A stretch of 14,770 bases of DNA from Legionella genomosp. 1 (GTDB lineage: Bacteria > Pseudomonadota > Gammaproteobacteria > Legionellales > Legionellaceae), in assembly GCA_945867185.1 (NCBI GenBank), contig CAMBHM010000009.1, positions 1-14,770 of the forward strand, written 5' to 3'. The number at the start of each line of letters is the position of its first letter. The first letter of the stretch is position 1. Both the position numbers and the translations under genes were made by a program. The notes below the pieces were generated by a model. It did no database searches, had not been told where the DNA came from, and was given only the letters and a program-made list of their open reading frames with translations. Below are positions 1 through 6,676 of the stretch, piece by piece.

Positions 1-16
1 GATATCTATTTTGCAT
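1..16 (-). CDS. secD: Probable start of secD (Sec translocon accessory subunit), cut by the window edge
   Basis: Only five codons and one further base are visible: reading leftwards from position 16 the minus strand encodes MQNRY. SecD proteins of Gammaproteobacteria commonly begin with a short M-x-N-R-Y-P-like stretch ahead of the first membrane helix, and secD is the usual next gene after yajC. A GGAC ribosome-binding-like stretch lies about 9 bases upstream of the ATG. SecD with SecF uses the proton-motive force to support late steps of SecYEG export. The call rests on gene order plus five residues, so it is a reasonable inference only. Confidence 0.55.
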
Positions 17-39
17 TGATGTGTGTCCGTAAGCCGATC

Positions 40-375
40 TTAAAGGGATTTAAGCGTGCCTTTTGGTAATACGCTACTCACTGCGCTACGTTGAATACTG
101 ATTTCAACGCCCTCTGCAATGAAGGCCTTGATAAACTGATCATCTAGGCTTGTAACTTTACCAAGCAAGCCACCCGTCGTGATGATTTCATCGCCTTTTT
201 TCAACTTACCAACCAATTCACGATGTTCTTTAGCCCGTTTGTTTTGAGGCCGAATCAACATAAAATAAAATAAAACAAAAATAGCCGCTATCATCACCAA
301 TGAAAACGTCCCATCAGCCGGTGCACCTGGGGCTGCTGAAGCTGCCGCCATCGCATTATTTATCAGTAAACTCAT
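40..375 (-). CDS. yajC: YajC, Sec translocon accessory membrane protein
   Basis: A 111-residue protein matching the YajC family in length and layout. It has a short Ala/Pro-rich periplasmic N-terminus (about residues 1-23), one membrane helix (about 24-41), the conserved R42-P43-Q44 directly after the helix, a basic stretch, then the small cytoplasmic domain with the family-typical KKGDEIITTGG and a GxVTSLDD-like strand. YajC associates with SecDF and YidC around SecYEG in the inner membrane; it is not essential in E. coli. A good Shine-Dalgarno (AGGAGA on the minus strand) sits 5 bases before the ATG. The gene lies 53 nt after the Tgt-like gene and 23 nt before the presumed secD start, the standard queA-tgt-yajC-secD order. 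Confidence 0.96.
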   Translation of the reverse strand: MSLLINNAMAAASAAPGAPADGTFSLVMIAAIFVLFYFMLIRPQNKRAKEHRELVGKLKKGDEIITTGGLLGKVTSLDDQFIKAFIAEGVEISIQRSAVSSVLPKGTLKSL

Positions 376-428
376 CTCGCTCTCCTAAAAAAGGTGGGGG
401 TTTATCAGCGTGACATCATATAGAGATT

Positions 429-1070
429 TCAAGCGGAGGTAAATGAGATATTGTGTTGTACCAATAACCGTTGGCAAAGCAGGGGGGTATGCAAAAACAA
501 GTGATGTAAATAAGCGCGTGTAAAGCCTGATTTGCAAGTCGGGCATTGGCAACCGGTATCAAGGGATTCAAATTGCAGGCGCATACCAGGATCGGTAATA
601 GAAAAAGCCCCTTCAGTATTATAAACAAGACCCTGCATGGCCTCTTCTGCAGGCTTATCAGAGACTGTCCAGTGATCCGACCTCGACAATAACAGGGTAT
701 CTTTTAAACCATCCCAAAGAATCTGATACACCTCTTCCTCTATGCCTTGAGGCACTATAACACCCTTCGGATGCAGTTGTATCAACAGTCGCACGATGGT
801 CTCTATCGAATAATATTGTTTTCGACCATCGTACTGAGAACAAACCATAAACTGCTTGTTTTTATAAGGTAATTGAGCTTCTATATAAATATCGCCTACC
901 CACCCAACATGGGTTGCCAAACTGGGCAATCTAGACAAGTACTCATAACCTGGCTTCATCAGCAACAATGACAGTTGAAAAACACCCGCCTTTATGCCCA
1001 CATCAGCCCATTGTGCCCCTGTCAACGTCGCACCGGCTGCTGAGGTCAGGATGGGCAAAAAAGTATTCAT
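429..1070 (-). CDS. Shortened, probably non-catalytic Tgt-like protein (tRNA-guanine transglycosylase relative)
   Basis: A 213-residue protein at the tgt position between queA and yajC; bacterial Tgt is usually about 370-380 residues. The C-terminus is clearly Tgt: C174-x-C176-x2-C179, then TRAYLHH and H206, the four ligands of the family's structural zinc. The N-terminus also aligns by eye without gaps to E. coli Tgt from F-x-P-x2-T (residues 4-9) to KPGYE (about 39-43) and W-x-G-x-I (about 57-61). The DSGGFQ active-site signature that should follow is replaced by IEAQLPY. The roughly 130-residue core carrying the GGLAVGE and FDCVMPTRNAR regions, including the nucleophilic Asp, is absent. 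Base exchange therefore looks impossible for this protein alone. The reading frame is intact, its ATG overlaps the queA stop (ATGA), and AAGGG lies 7 bases upstream, so it looks like a translated, maintained gene rather than a pseudogene. Its role is unknown; it could be a tRNA-binding or regulatory partner of a full Tgt elsewhere, or a decaying remnant. Confidence 0.8.
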   Translation of the reverse strand: MNTFLPILTSAAGATLTGAQWADVGIKAGVFQLSLLLMKPGYEYLSRLPSLATHVGWVGDIYIEAQLPYKNKQFMVCSQYDGRKQYYSIETIVRLLIQLHPKGVIVPQGIEEEVYQILWDGLKDTLLLSRSDHWTVSDKPAEEAMQGLVYNTEGAFSITDPGMRLQFESLDTGCQCPTCKSGFTRAYLHHLFLHTPLLCQRLLVQHNISFTSA

Positions 1071-2092
1071 GCGGGTGCCCTTAACAAGAACATCGCATCT
1101 CCGTAACTAAAAAATCGGTAACATTCTGATACAGCGGCTCGATAAAGTGCCATAGCTTCTGGATGCCCAATGAAAGCAGATACCAACATCAGTAAGGTCG
1201 ACTCAGGCAAGTGAAAGTTAGTGATCAAACCATCACACAGTTGAAAGGAATATCCTGGACGAATAAAAATGTCGGTATCACGCGTCCCCGGTTGCAAGCA
1301 TCCTTCCGACACCGCACTCTCTAAACATCGTAACGCGGTGGTCCCAACCGCAATCACACGTTTGCTCATGGCGCGCGTGTGATGCACCTGTTCGCACAAG
1401 GCCTCGGTAATAGTCAGCTGCTCCGGATGCATTTTATGATCGATAATATTATCCACGCGCACTGGACGAAACGTGCCGGCTCCCACATGCAAGGTGACAT
1501 ATCCAACTTGCACGCCCTTCTCAGCCATTGTTTTCATCAAGGGATCATCAAAATGCAACCCAGCAGTAGGAGCTGCCACAGAGCCTTTATGGCGTGCATA
1601 GATGGTCTGATAGCGTATTTTGTCCATTTCGTCCGCAGGACGTGTCATATAAGGCGGAAGCGGTACATGGCCAATCTCTTCAAGCAGATCATCCAATAAA
1701 CCATCCACTCTGCAATGATATAAATCGTCTTCTTTCGCCAACACTTCTATTTTCCAGCCTTTATCCAGATGAATCCACTGGTCTGCCTTCGGTGATTGAC
1801 TGGCTTTGATGTGTGCTAAAAACGTGTGGGAAGTAAGCAATCGCTCCACCAAGAGCTCCACCTTCCCACCGGAGGCTTTATACCCGTACAGGCGTGCTGG
1901 AATAACGCGTGTATCATTCATCACCAGGAGATCTCCTGGCTCTAAAAACGAAGGTAAATCGGTAAACAACCGGTGTTCATAGCGACCTGTCCCTTTCTGA
2001 TGCACCAGTAACCGAGAAGCACTGCGTTCGGGCAATGGGTATTGGGCGATTAACTCTGTGGGCAATTCAAAACTAAAATCCTGCCTTTTCAT
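1067..2092 (-). CDS. queA: QueA, S-adenosylmethionine:tRNA ribosyltransferase-isomerase
   Basis: A 341-residue cytoplasmic enzyme, close to the family length of about 340-356. It transfers and rearranges the ribosyl part of SAM onto preQ1 at position 34 of GUN-anticodon tRNAs, giving epoxyqueuosine. Family motifs appear in order: MNDTRVIPARL (about 57-67), YQTIYA followed by GSVAAPTAGLHF, HVGAGTFRPV, H-K-M-H-P-E, VGTTALR with LES, TDIFIRPGY, ITNFHLPESTLLMLVSAF, and RFFSYGDAM near the end. No expected motif is missing. An AGG ribosome-binding site lies about 8 bases before the ATG. The gene heads the minus-strand operon with the Tgt-like gene, yajC and probably secD. Its substrate needs an active Tgt, which is not encoded in this window. 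Confidence 0.97.
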   Translation of the reverse strand: MKRQDFSFELPTELIAQYPLPERSASRLLVHQKGTGRYEHRLFTDLPSFLEPGDLLVMNDTRVIPARLYGYKASGGKVELLVERLLTSHTFLAHIKASQSPKADQWIHLDKGWKIEVLAKEDDLYHCRVDGLLDDLLEEIGHVPLPPYMTRPADEMDKIRYQTIYARHKGSVAAPTAGLHFDDPLMKTMAEKGVQVGYVTLHVGAGTFRPVRVDNIIDHKMHPEQLTITEALCEQVHHTRAMSKRVIAVGTTALRCLESAVSEGCLQPGTRDTDIFIRPGYSFQLCDGLITNFHLPESTLLMLVSAFIGHPEAMALYRAAVSECYRFFSYGDAMFLLRAPA

Positions 2093-2181
2093 AAAACAAC
2101 CTGTGTGTTATAACCAACCTCATAGCGAGTGCATCAACACTGCACGCGCAGTATACCGCATCAATACAATGGAGAACACCT

Positions 2182-2574
2182 ATGAACCGTTTCATCAAAC
2201 ACCTCACCGCTGGCGCATTGAGTTTGCTCGCTGCTGCCGCAATAGCCGCGCCCAAACAATTGATCACCCACAACACCACCGACTCCGAATCGAACGCCTT
2301 TGTGGATGACATCATCGCTTCTCAACACCCAACCAAACCTCATAGTGATGGCAAAGTATTCTGGACCGCAGTCAAAATGGCGTGTTTTGGTCATACCATC
2401 GATGGAAAATGCACCGCCCTGATCCGCATGGACACCAATTTACCGACTCCCATTGATGTTGGGCATGTCACTATGGACTTAGAAACAGGCGACATCACAC
2501 CCAAGCAAGTGAGTAACAATGGTTATACGATTACCGTCAATGGGCCTGGTGAAACGACGTTAAGTAAAAACTAG
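2182..2574 (+). CDS. Small exported protein of unknown function
   Basis: A 130-residue protein with a clear Sec signal peptide: basic start MNRFIKH, a hydrophobic Ala/Leu core to about residue 21, and Ala-rich cleavage sites near residues 20-23 before PKQL. That leaves a mature protein of roughly 108 residues, probably periplasmic or secreted. It has no further membrane segment. Two cysteines nine residues apart (ACFGHTIDGKC) could form a disulfide in the periplasm. The C-terminal half looks beta-rich, with DVGHVTMDLETGDITPKQ and GYTITVNGPGETTL. I recall similar small hypotheticals in Legionella-type genomes but cannot name a characterised family. A GGAG ribosome-binding site lies 7 bases before the ATG, which supports this start. 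It is divergent from queA and its stop overlaps that of fadL. Confidence 0.85.
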   Translation: MNRFIKHLTAGALSLLAAAAIAAPKQLITHNTTDSESNAFVDDIIASQHPTKPHSDGKVFWTAVKMACFGHTIDGKCTALIRMDTNLPTPIDVGHVTMDLETGDITPKQVSNNGYTITVNGPGETTLSKN

Positions 2575-3977
2575 TCCATTGTCCAAACCGCTTGTAACCC
2601 CACCAATTGCGCATGATTGCTTGCTGTAGCGTTCACTTGTGAGAGTGATCGTGTGCCAATGGGTTGCGCCGTATTGACAGTCGCCTCTTGGATACCAAAT
2701 AAGTACGTATAGCCCACGTCAAATCCAAGACTAGGTCGCCATTGATAGTGCGAGCCTATCGATAAAGCCACCCGAGAAGAATCTGGCAATCGCACATCTC
2801 TATCGGCATTCACCGTTGGCGTCTTATCATATCCACCCCCTACACGCATCATCCATTGAGGGGTCACGTGATAATTAGCTCCCAGAGCAATCCGCCACGT
2901 GTCTCGATAATTTTCATTGGTCGTGCTATTGGCCGTTGTCAACTGTGTCCCTGAACCATCTGGCAGGGGGGCTCCGACCAGCACATTATTCAGGGTGATA
3001 CTTCGAAAAGTATGCCAACCAACATAGACCACTGATCCAAGCAGCGCCCATTCTGTATTCAAGTCTTGATAAGCACTCAACGTCACGCTAGAAGGCAACG
3101 TGATATCGTTGCTATACAAACTATTGCTAAATGCTGTAGCACTTGGATTGGCCGCGACGGGATCGAAAATATTCAACGTTGTATCAGCCAATCGACCGGT
3201 TAATCGACTCTTGCCATTGAATTGATGACGTACACCCGATTGATAATTCACCCCTAAGCGGGTGTGATCCTCATGAAACCGAAGCAACGCCCCGGCATGA
3301 AACCCAAGACCGAATGAGTCGCCTGAGTTATAAATTTCCGAATCCAATGTGTCTGGTGGGAGATCAAAAATGCCCATCAACGCAGGTGAGCCAATCACAC
3401 GATTAAAAACCACACGAGCATATTGCAGATCAAGTCCCGCGCCAATGGAAAGATAATCGGTTAACACCCCTCCCAATTCTGGAGACACATTCAAGGTTTC
3501 TAATTGACTCAATGTAGCAGCATAGCGCACTGGTGAATTCAAGGGATAATCCGTAGACAATCCAAACGGGGAGAGCACTGAAAACCCAAAAGTAGCTTTA
3601 GGGCCTAGCGGTCGCGCATAATGACAAGAAGGCACTGCTGCCGCCTGTCCACCTTGTAAGTGCCGAAAAGTGTCTCCATAAGGAAACGAAAGCCCCCCAA
3701 ATGGATTGAGCGTGGTATAAGAGGTAGTCCCAGTCAATGAGGTACTCGGCAACACCCCCACACCACCCAACAGCATCTGTTGCTTCTTCAACAGCACCAA
3801 CCCTGCTGGGTTATACCACCCAACGGCCGCATCGGCCCCTTCCGCTGCAATCCCCGCTGCAAAATTCCCAATGGCCGCCGCACTGCCCTCTGTATACAAA
3901 GAGAATCCACCCGCCTCTGCGGACGAGATCAAGGCAAGGGTTGCCAAACAGGTAAGAGATAGGTTCGGTTTAAGCAT
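2571..3977 (-). CDS. fadL: FadL/OmpP1/TodX-family outer-membrane transport protein
   Basis: A 468-residue outer-membrane beta-barrel of the FadL family (E. coli FadL is about 446), which takes up long-chain fatty acids or other hydrophobic compounds. Residues 1-22 are a signal peptide ending in SAEA. The mature N-terminus GGFSLYTEGSAAAIGNFAAG and the N56-P57-A58 signature in GWYNPAG are the family's plug region. The rest is alternating, aromatic-rich barrel sequence with features such as GLGFHAGALLRF, RLGVNYQSGVRH, WRIALGANYHVTPQW, MRVGGGYDKTP and SLGFDVGYTYLFG. The protein ends in AVWTMD rather than the usual terminal Phe or Trp of outer-membrane proteins. GGAG lies 8 bases before the ATG, supporting the start. 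The actual substrate cannot be told from the sequence. Confidence 0.93.
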   Translation of the reverse strand: MLKPNLSLTCLATLALISSAEAGGFSLYTEGSAAAIGNFAAGIAAEGADAAVGWYNPAGLVLLKKQQMLLGGVGVLPSTSLTGTTSYTTLNPFGGLSFPYGDTFRHLQGGQAAAVPSCHYARPLGPKATFGFSVLSPFGLSTDYPLNSPVRYAATLSQLETLNVSPELGGVLTDYLSIGAGLDLQYARVVFNRVIGSPALMGIFDLPPDTLDSEIYNSGDSFGLGFHAGALLRFHEDHTRLGVNYQSGVRHQFNGKSRLTGRLADTTLNIFDPVAANPSATAFSNSLYSNDITLPSSVTLSAYQDLNTEWALLGSVVYVGWHTFRSITLNNVLVGAPLPDGSGTQLTTANSTTNENYRDTWRIALGANYHVTPQWMMRVGGGYDKTPTVNADRDVRLPDSSRVALSIGSHYQWRPSLGFDVGYTYLFGIQEATVNTAQPIGTRSLSQVNATASNHAQLVGLQAVWTMD

Positions 3978-4008
3978 ACAGAGGGCTCCGACATTCAGAC
4001 GATTCCCG

Positions 4009-4036
4009 ATGATAAAGGAATGCTTTTCCTTTGCAA
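4009..4036 (-). promoter_or_regulatory. Putative sigma-70 promoter of fadL
   Basis: On the minus strand, TTGCAA (positions 4031-4036) and TATCAT (4009-4014) are spaced by 16 bases. They match the -35 and -10 consensus at four and five of six positions, about 32 bases upstream of the fadL ATG. This is consensus matching by eye without experimental support. Confidence 0.4.
4014..4032. repeat. Perfect inverted repeat inside the putative fadL promoter
   Basis: AAAGGAA and TTCCTTT form 7-base arms around the 5-base centre TGCTT. The repeat fills the spacer between the proposed -35 and -10 boxes of fadL, a plausible place for a repressor to bind. A run of ten T lies 11 bases further on (4044-4053). 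The arms are AT-rich and the T run is not adjacent, so a terminator reading is weaker. The binding protein is unknown. Confidence 0.45.
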
Positions 4037-4065
4037 ACTATTCTTTTTTTTTTAACTTGTAACTT

Positions 4066-4080
4066 GCATGAAATCCATGC
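4066..4080. repeat. Short inverted repeat upstream of lysC-lysA
   Basis: GCATG and CATGC flank a 5-base centre, 34 bases before the lysC-lysA ATG. The repeat overlaps a weak -35-like TTGCAT (4064-4069), with an even weaker -10-like TTCTAT at 4088-4093. It could be an operator or a chance palindrome; the arms are only five bases long. Confidence 0.25.
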
Positions 4081-4113
4081 TAACGTGTTCTATTTTTGCA
4101 CGGACAAAACAAC

Positions 4114-6672
4114 ATGAAACAAGTCGTTACAAAATTTGGGGGGACCAGCGTTTCCTCTCGAGGCACCTGGGATCACATTGCAGCAATCACAAAAAAACAT
4201 ATAGCAGCAGGCGTGCAACCCATTATCGTCTGCTCCGCTTTGACACAGGCCTCTAACGCCCTGGAAAAAATGATCCACGCAGCCCTGCTTGATAAGCACC
4301 AGGCCCTGTTTGCAGAACTTTCAGCCAACTATGTGCGCCTTGCTGACGAACTGGCAGTCGACCAAACCCTCATTCATCTTGATTTGCAACAGTTACAACA
4401 TTGGTTAACCGGTATTGCCCTGCTCTGTGAAGCGCCTGAAAAAACACAGGCACAGATTTTAAGTCTGGGTGAATTGATGATGACGCGACTGGGTCACGCT
4501 TATCTCGAACAACAAGGTATCACCTGCCAATGGTTTGATGCACGCGAGGTCTTACTGGCCATTCCCCTTCCAGGTAGTGATACAGTGAGCTATTTGTCTG
4601 CCCGTTGCGACAGTGCACCCAACCCCAATTTTTCAAACCAATTGCTTCACACTGGCAAACAAGCCATCATCACCCAAGGATTCATTGCAGCCAATGCCGA
4701 CGGCGATACCGTCCTACTAGGCCGCGGGGGTTCGGATACCTCAGCGGCGTTGCTCGCTGCTATTTTAAATGCCACGGTTTGTGAAATCTGGACAGATGTG
4801 CCCGGTATTTATACAGCAAATCCCCATCAACTCCCCCACGCACGATTATTAAAACAGCTGAATTATGACGAAGCGCAGGAAATCGCCTCGATGGGCGCAA
4901 AGGTGCTTCATCCCAATTGCTTGCCTCCAGTACGCCGAGCAGGGATTCCAATGATTGTAAAATATACCTGCCTACCAGAACACGCAGGCACCCTCATCAC
5001 CCACGAAAGCGATGAGGCCGCTCCCCCTATCAAATCCATTCTTGTGAAACACAGCATCACGCTGATCTCGATTGATACCTTAACCATGTGGCAACAGGTC
5101 GGGTTTCTTGCCGATGTTTTCATGACTTTCAAGCACCATGGATTTTCCGTAGACTTACTGTCTTCCTCCGAATTCAATGTCACCTTGTCCTTAGACAGCA
5201 ATGCCAAATTACGAGATAGAAAAGCCTTAGATCTCCTTATCACCGATTTAAATCGATTCTGTCGAGCCAAAGTGATTGAGCCTTGTAGTGCGGTCAGTCT
5301 GGTTGGCCACCACATTCGAACGGTACTGCCTCAACTGGGCCCAACCCTTGAGGTCTTTGAAGCAAAACAGGTCTATTTGATGTCTTTAGCCTCCAATGAT
5401 CTCAATTTAACCTTTGTAGTCGATGAATCTCAGGCAGACAAACTCTGCCAACAATTACATCATTTGCTCATTGAAAACAATCCACAAAGTTTTTATTATT
5501 CAAAAAGTTGGCATGAGGAATTTGGCGCGCCTGGGGTGAAAAAAATCCCTTGGTGGGAATCTTCACGCGACTCGTTATTAGCACTGGGTCATGAGCAGTC
5601 ACCCTGTTATGTCTATCATCGCGAGACCCTTCAAGAAAAGGCCGATGAGTTGCTCTGTGTGAAAGCCATCGATCGCCTCTTTTATGCCATCAAAGCCAAT
5701 CCCCATCCTGAGATTTTACAAACATTAGAGGCCAAGGGGATCGGATTTGAATGTGTTTCTATTCAAGAACTACACCATGTACTGGCCTTGTTTCCAAACC
5801 TAGACAAGCAACGGGTGTTGTTTACACCTAATTTTGCAGCACGATCAGAGTATGAGCAAGCCTTCGCGTTGGGATGTTCCGTCACCGTAGACAGCTTATA
5901 TCCTTTAGACAATTGGCCAGAGGTGATGCACGGTCAATCCATTATTTTACGCATCGATCCCGGATGTGGAGCAGGTCATCATAAATTTGTATGCACAGGC
6001 GGCAACGAGTCCAAGTTTGGAATCACTCAAGACAATTTAGAGAAAGCCCGAGCACTAACCCTCCAACATCAGATCACTGTCATTGGCCTGCATGCGCATT
6101 CAGGCAGTGGCATTTTATCTCCTGACTTGTGGCAACAAACAGCCTTGATGTTGGCGGCTGAAATAGTCCGCTTTCCAGATGTTCGGATCATCAATCTTGG
6201 TGGTGGATTAGGTATCGTCGATAAACCAGGGCAACAACCGATCGATCTACCCGCCTTAAATGACTCCCTTATGGCAGTGAAATCACGCTACCCTACTTTA
6301 GCCTTTTGGCTTGAGCCCGGTCGATTTTTTGTAGCCGAAAGTGGGGTTATTTTATCTAAAGTCACCCAATGCAAAGAAAAAGGCAAGGTGCGTTTTATAG
6401 GCATTGATACCGGCATGAACTCCTTAATTCGCCCAGCCCTCTATGGTGCCTATCACGAAATCGTCAATTTGACCCATCTAAACGATGAAAAAACAGGATT
6501 CGCTCATATCGTCGGTCCCATTTGCGAATCTAGTGATACCTTAGGCTATGACAGAATGTTGCCCGATACGCATGAAAACGATCTCCTCCTCATCGCCAAC
6601 ACGGGTGCCTATGGCCATTGCATGAGTTCATCGTATAATCTACGTCCCCCTGCTCTGGAAATAGTTGTGTAA
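4114..6672 (+). CDS. lysC-lysA: Bifunctional aspartate kinase / diaminopimelate decarboxylase (LysC-LysA fusion)
   Basis: An 852-residue fusion catalysing the first and last steps of lysine synthesis: aspartate to aspartyl-phosphate, and meso-diaminopimelate to lysine. Residues 1 to about 465 are aspartokinase, with KFGGTS at 7-12, GRGGSDTSA near 203, WTDVPGIYTANP, and ASMGAKVLHP, followed by ACT-type regulatory sequence (about 310-460) that usually binds an amino-acid effector such as lysine. Residues from about 490 are the PLP-dependent decarboxylase: YAIKANPHPE with the PLP lysine K527, HAHSGSGI, NLGGGLGI (glycines about 696-698), EPGRFFVAE, C804-E-S in GPICESSD, and NTGAYGHCMSSSYN near the end. 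All expected active-site elements are present in both halves. Such fusions are known in xanthomonads and some other Gammaproteobacteria. I chose the ATG at 4114, with GGA 9 bases upstream, over an in-frame TTG at 4096 because MKQVVTKFGGTS is the normal family start. Confidence 0.96.
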   Translation: MKQVVTKFGGTSVSSRGTWDHIAAITKKHIAAGVQPIIVCSALTQASNALEKMIHAALLDKHQALFAELSANYVRLADELAVDQTLIHLDLQQLQHWLTGIALLCEAPEKTQAQILSLGELMMTRLGHAYLEQQGITCQWFDAREVLLAIPLPGSDTVSYLSARCDSAPNPNFSNQLLHTGKQAIITQGFIAANADGDTVLLGRGGSDTSAALLAAILNATVCEIWTDVPGIYTANPHQLPHARLLKQLNYDEAQEIASMGAKVLHPNCLPPVRRAGIPMIVKYTCLPEHAGTLITHESDEAAPPIKSILVKHSITLISIDTLTMWQQVGFLADVFMTFKHHGFSVDLLSSSEFNVTLSLDSNAKLRDRKALDLLITDLNRFCRAKVIEPCSAVSLVGHHIRTVLPQLGPTLEVFEAKQVYLMSLASNDLNLTFVVDESQADKLCQQLHHLLIENNPQSFYYSKSWHEEFGAPGVKKIPWWESSRDSLLALGHEQSPCYVYHRETLQEKADELLCVKAIDRLFYAIKANPHPEILQTLEAKGIGFECVSIQELHHVLALFPNLDKQRVLFTPNFAARSEYEQAFALGCSVTVDSLYPLDNWPEVMHGQSIILRIDPGCGAGHHKFVCTGGNESKFGITQDNLEKARALTLQHQITVIGLHAHSGSGILSPDLWQQTALMLAAEIVRFPDVRIINLGGGLGIVDKPGQQPIDLPALNDSLMAVKSRYPTLAFWLEPGRFFVAESGVILSKVTQCKEKGKVRFIGIDTGMNSLIRPALYGAYHEIVNLTHLNDEKTGFAHIVGPICESSDTLGYDRMLPDTHENDLLLIANTGAYGHCMSSSYNLRPPALEIVV

Positions 6673-6676
6673 CCCG

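Noticed and set aside
416..628. Minus-strand open frame overlapping the end of the Tgt-like gene, considered as a frameshifted piece of tgt
   Set aside because: Its translation shows no Tgt motif; the zinc motif is in the other frame, and the missing core is absent as DNA because queA and yajC are only about 690 nt apart.
4014..4053. Intrinsic terminator made of the AAAGGAA/TTCCTTT hairpin and the T10 run
   Set aside because: The stem is AT-rich, the T run is 11 bases away, and the site lies between divergent genes where no transcript should end.
3978..4113. Lysine riboswitch or attenuator before lysC-lysA
   Set aside because: The region is only 136 nt, shared with the fadL promoter, and shows no L-box-like multi-helix pattern or leader peptide.
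4096..4113. TTG start for the LysC-LysA fusion, adding six residues
   Set aside because: The ATG at 4114 gives the normal aspartokinase start and has a better-spaced ribosome-binding site.
4908..5315. 135-residue antisense open frame inside lysC-lysA
   Set aside because: It lies opposite a strongly conserved coding region, has no recognisable motifs and is rich in Arg, Ser and Thr as expected for a shadow frame.
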